A stretch of 64,000 bases of DNA. Origin: Pararhizobium capsulatum DSM 1112 (GTDB taxonomy: Bacteria > Pseudomonadota > Alphaproteobacteria > Rhizobiales > Rhizobiaceae). The notes under the pieces are model-generated. The model was not told the DNA's origin. It saw only the letters and a program-made list of their open reading frames with translations, and did no database searches. The DNA lies in contig NZ_JAUSVF010000001.1 in assembly GCF_030814475.1 (NCBI RefSeq), positions 62,001-126,000 of the forward strand. Direction: 5' to 3'. Position numbers and translations under genes: made by a program. Positions 60,778-64,000 of the stretch are shown in pieces; position 1 is the first letter of the stretch; each line of letters opens with the position of its first letter.

Positions 60778-62262
60778 GCTGCCAACACCGAATAGTCTGC
60801 CGCCAAGGTAATCTTCACATCCATCTTCGGCAGATGCGGATAGGCAGCAAGATCAAGTCGGGCTGGACGACGTTCGATACGTGCCAGTGCAATCAGTTTG
60901 ACCGCATCGAAGCCGGCTGCGCCCAGATGGATCGCTTCGGTCACAGCAAAGGTGACGACGTCCTTTGGCATTGCCTCCAGAAGCCGCAGCACCTGGATGA
61001 ACTCACGCTTACCCCGATTGCCCATTCGCGCTTCCAGCAAATGGCGCAGATGCTGGAACACCTCCGGCAGGTCCCACCCCTGCAAGGCGGCTGCCTGGTC
61101 GCGCGCATTGGGCTTCATCTCGATCAGCGCCAGATAATGCAGCGGATTGGAGACGAATACGCCTTCGCCATAGGACCGTGGGTGGCGTGCGATCTCCTGG
61201 CCTCTACACAGGATGACGACCTCCTCGACAAAGCCCTTCACCACAATATCCTGGAAGCCGTAGGCGGTCGGCACTGAATAGTCGTTGGTGCGATAGCGCA
61301 CCAACGACATTGATGAGACACGACCGGCACGCTTCTCGCAGGGTTCAAGCGGCACGGCCGGGAGGCGGCGCAGTGCCGCGGTATCGGCCACCAGACGTTC
61401 ACCAATGGTCTCGGTGTGCCGACCGGCGCATTCACTCTGGCGGCCCCGACAACGGTCTTCGAGCATTGCGTTCAACGCCTCGAAGCTTGCCACCTGCGGG
61501 ATCGGCACCATGAAGTTGGCACGCGAGAACTTCACCAGCCCCTCGACCTTGCCCTTGTCGTTGCCCTTGGCCGGTCGCCCGAACCGGTCCCGGAACAGGT
61601 AGTGACTGACGAGTTCGGTGAAGGCACGGGTTCGATCGCGTTTGCCGTCGCCGCAGATTTTGGCCACCGCGATCTTGAGGTTGTCGTAGAGGATCGAAAG
61701 CGGCACGCCGCCAAAGAATGCAAAGGCCGAGACATGCCCATCGAGGAATGCCTCCGTCGTCTCGCGCGGATAGGCCTTCACGAAACACGCATCCGACTGC
61801 GGGATATCCATGCAGAAGAAATGTATCTTCTGGCGCACACCGCCGATGATGGCGATCGCCTCGCCAAAGTCGACCTGTGCATGTCCCGGCGGATGCGATA
61901 GCGGCACGAACGTCTCTCGACCCTTGGATCGGCAAATCCTGACGTAGTCCTTCACCACCGTGTAGCCACCGCCAAAGCCATGTTCGTCACGCAACCGTTC
62001 GAATATCCGCTTGGCACTGTGTCGTTGCTTCACCGGCCCGGCCTGATCCGACTGCAAAATCTCATCGATGACTGGAAGCAAACATTCCAAGCTTTGGCTT
62101 GCCTACAGGCTTCGTGCGCGTATAGCCCGGTGGAAGCGAGAATCGGCACATCTTCGAAACCGTCTCACGGCTTAAACCGAAGACCCGAGAGGCCTCGCGG
62201 CGGCTGTGACCCTCAACGAAAACAAACCGGCGAACGGCGGCGTAACTCTCCACGACAAACAT
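60774..62262 (-). pseudogene. istA: IS21 transposase IstA, frameshifted
   Basis: The N-terminal helix-turn-helix (MFVVESYAAVRRFVFVEG ... GLSRETVSKM, 62262 downward) and the remaining 438 codons (LECLLPVIDEIL ... with DFGEA and integrase-core YDNLK) lie in different frames. One extra base near 62088-62092 separates KPVGKPKL from ECLLPVID. The catalytic DDE region is downstream, so unless rescued by slippage the product is inactive. Confidence 0.8.
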
Positions 62263-62483
62263 CCCCGGCCGCCCTCAAAAAGAGGACAGCCTACCACTGG
62301 CTGGATTTTACTCCACCCCGCCAGGCAATATGCCGGCGTTCACTGGTAGACTTTGTCACCGCCCTGCCCATAATCAGGATGAAAATTGCAACGCAATGAA
62401 GAACGCAAAATCGGCGGCGACCGGTCAGGATATCGTGTGGGGACCGGTAACCTCGTCGGAGGAGTCCGATAAAAACAAGTTCA

Positions 62484-62774
62484 GTGGAAAGGTTACCTAT
62501 AATTATCACTGCAGTGCTCAAGCATCCTGGGCCCCGATTTACAGCCTCGCAAGAAGTTCGGAGTGTGGAGAGTCGCCGCCAACTCCTAGAAACGAGCAAA
62601 TGCCGAAATCATGTGGAAGCCGCCGGCCAAGCGACCGAAGACACCGCGCTCGAACCCTACGCCCGCATCGCCGGCGCAGTGATGGGAAATGCAGGCGTCG
62701 CGGCGGCACGATCGGCCAGTACGCCAGAAAGCGTTATCAGACGCGCCGTCGGTAACGCCGATGACATCGACTGA
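62484..62774 (+). pseudogene. In-phase 5' part of an interrupted long frame
   Basis: The second half (ATEDTALEPYARIAGAVMGN, then SASTPESVIRRAVGN) has the same composition and phase as the long frame that follows the TGA at 62772-62774. It may be the upstream part of one protein broken by a nonsense codon. The true start is not identifiable and the first third looks non-coding. Confidence 0.45.
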
Positions 62775-64000
62775 GAACGCGCCGTTCAACTGCAAAACAA
62801 CGGCCGAGGCGTGCGGTTGACCGGCCCCGAGGCGATCACTCAGGCGCAGAACGGTGCGACCGCACTTCCCAACCTGCAGCGCGTTGTGGAAGGCTCTGCG
62901 GACGGCCGCGCGAGAACCGCCCCATTCTTCAGCGCACGACCTGGCCAGGTCCACAATGCAGTTGACGAGGTCTTGAACCTGATCGCGCAACAAAGCGACA
63001 ATCCGTCCTTACTAGGGCAGCGCGCTTCGGAGGCGGCGACGTCGGCAATTCGCGATGTCGAACAAGCCCGCACCGCGGCCGTCAATCCCGCCTACAGAGC
63101 CGCCGGCGCTGACCGCGTGCCGGTGGAAGGCGTTCAAGCACTGCTTGACGATATTGCCGCGATGACGGCCGCTGACACGACTGGTGTGCTATCCGGAACG
63201 CTCAACGATCTCCGCAATCGTTTGACCGCACGGCCCGCGCAGGCGGGCCGGCCCGCGACCCGTACTCCGGTCATGGGACCGAACGGTCAGATCATCCGCT
63301 ATAGGCAGACCCCGGCCGTGGACGCCGTCCCCGCGCTACCAAGTACGGATATCGAGAACCTTGACCGGACACGCAAGTATTTCCGCGACCGGATGGACCT
63401 GCCACAGATCGGGCAGGATGCGATCACCAAGGAACAGAACGCCGCGGTAACCGGCATGCTTACGCGGCTCGATGACTTGATGACACAGCACAGTTCGAAT
63501 TTCGCCGCTGGCAAACAGCAGTACGCAGATATCACGCGCGACGTGGTCGAGCCGGTAGCCCTCGGCCCGCTCGGGAAGGTGGCCGCCGCCCAAGAGACGA
63601 CCGCTGCGGGCAACGCCATCTTGCCAGCCAATCCGCTGACCGGCTCGCGCGACGAGACGATCGACGCGATCACCCGGCTTATGGATCAAGACCCCGCCAC
63701 GACAACCGGATTGATCCGGCAGAACCTCGCCGATCGTTTCCACAGCGCCGCCACGGACACGCAGGAAGGCGCGAACGAATTCGTCGGCTCGAAATACCAC
63801 AAGGACATTGCCGGCAATGAGCCCCGCCGCCAGACCCTGGACGCGGCGTTGTCCGCACTGCCCGATCAGCGCGCAGCCACGACGATGCCCGAGCTGCTGG
63901 ACGTTCTCCAGGCGACCGGCCGACGCAAGCCGATCGGCAGCGCCACAGCGTTCAACAGCGCCTTGCAAAGTGAGTTGGGCACTGGATCGTTGTTAGCGAC
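62775..64000 (+). CDS. Long open frame, partial, unrecognised (phage-like feel)
   Basis: 408 codons without a stop run from just after the TGA at 62772 to the window end. The protein is helical and Ala/Gln/Asp-rich (GVRLTGPEAITQAQNG, then AARPAQAG..TPVMGPNGQII), with no signal or membrane segment. It feels like a phage internal or structural protein, but I recognise no family. A start inside the frame (for example GTG in GRGVRLTG) is possible; the 3' end is outside. Confidence 0.55.

Larger units (their letters stand above)
59786..62370 (-). mobile_element. IS21-family insertion sequence
   Basis: About 2.6 kb. Its left end TGTCAACGGCGGAGCAAAAG and its right end (outward TGGGCAGGGCGGTGACAAAG) share about 19 of 30 positions, with inner repeats GGCGGAGTAAAACCAGGCCAG-like near 59818 and 62300, typical of the multiple terminal repeats of IS21. 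It carries istA (broken) and istB on the minus strand. I see no target duplication, so the ends are approximate or it has recombined. Confidence 0.75.

Noticed and set aside
62085..62095. Programmed frameshift in istA
   Set aside because: No A-run or slippery heptamer is present and IS21 istA is normally one frame, so a plain mutation is simpler.
59770..62380. Target-site duplication around the IS21 element
   Set aside because: Flanks CCAG and TAAT do not match at any offset I tried; ends kept as approximate.

Overview
The window looks like a chromosome segment of an alphaproteobacterium in the Rhizobiaceae (Rhizobium/Agrobacterium group). The pointers are the gene order mdh-sucCDAB with a nearby lpd, an RpoH2-type heat-shock sigma factor behind an EcfG-type promoter, a SAM-II riboswitch before metA, a Mic60/HemY heme cluster, an Omp19-like lipoprotein and RIME-like intergenic palindromes. 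No tool was run; all names rest on reading motifs and translated sequence.

Layout. 1-11.8 kb (minus strand): mdh, sucC, sucD, sucA and sucB, then four passenger genes (MAPEG, LysE-type exporter, exported protein, SDR), then lpd and a terminator. Malate dehydrogenase, succinyl-CoA synthetase and the whole 2-oxoglutarate dehydrogenase complex are thus made together. A perfect 12-bp inverted repeat lies over the presumed mdh promoter. 12-18 kb: zapE, an Omp19-like inhibitor lipoprotein, and the succinate dehydrogenase operon sdhCDA-(DUF3052)-sdhB. 18-22.4 kb: an exported basic protein, an ETF-beta-type lysine methyltransferase, EVE and YciI proteins, gpsA and tsaD. 22.4-28.4 kb (plus): hemC, hemD, mic60-like, hemY, terB-like and a glutamine amidotransferase. 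28.4-34.4 kb: MFS exporter, yggT, ppa, GNAT, rpoH2 and an M48 lipoprotein protease. 34.7-38.2 kb: thiBPQ under a TPP riboswitch. 38.2-46 kb: a MarR/MFS efflux pair with a shared operator, thiamine pyrophosphokinase, ABC-F ATPase, metA with a SAM-II riboswitch, galM and an SDR.

From about 46 kb the content changes to small unknown genes, RIME-like repeats and a 3' piece of tRNA-Gly(GCC) near 48.95 kb. The orientation of that piece fits the left end of an island that runs to the right out of the window. To its right are a LysR/EamA pair, an orphan binding protein, a truncated livM-type permease, one open reading frame joining a coniferyl-alcohol-dehydrogenase-like SDR to an aldehyde dehydrogenase, and pcaR-pcaIJF (last steps of the beta-ketoadipate pathway). 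After these come an aldo/keto reductase pseudogene cut by an IS21-family element whose istA is itself frameshifted, and a long open frame running off the right edge.

The most interesting items are the SDR-aldehyde dehydrogenase fusion, the tRNA-Gly scar that predicts an island, the operator-like palindrome before the TCA operon, the pcaR-pcaI inverted repeat, and the interrupted long frame at the right edge. I found no CRISPR array, no rRNA and no complete tRNA gene.
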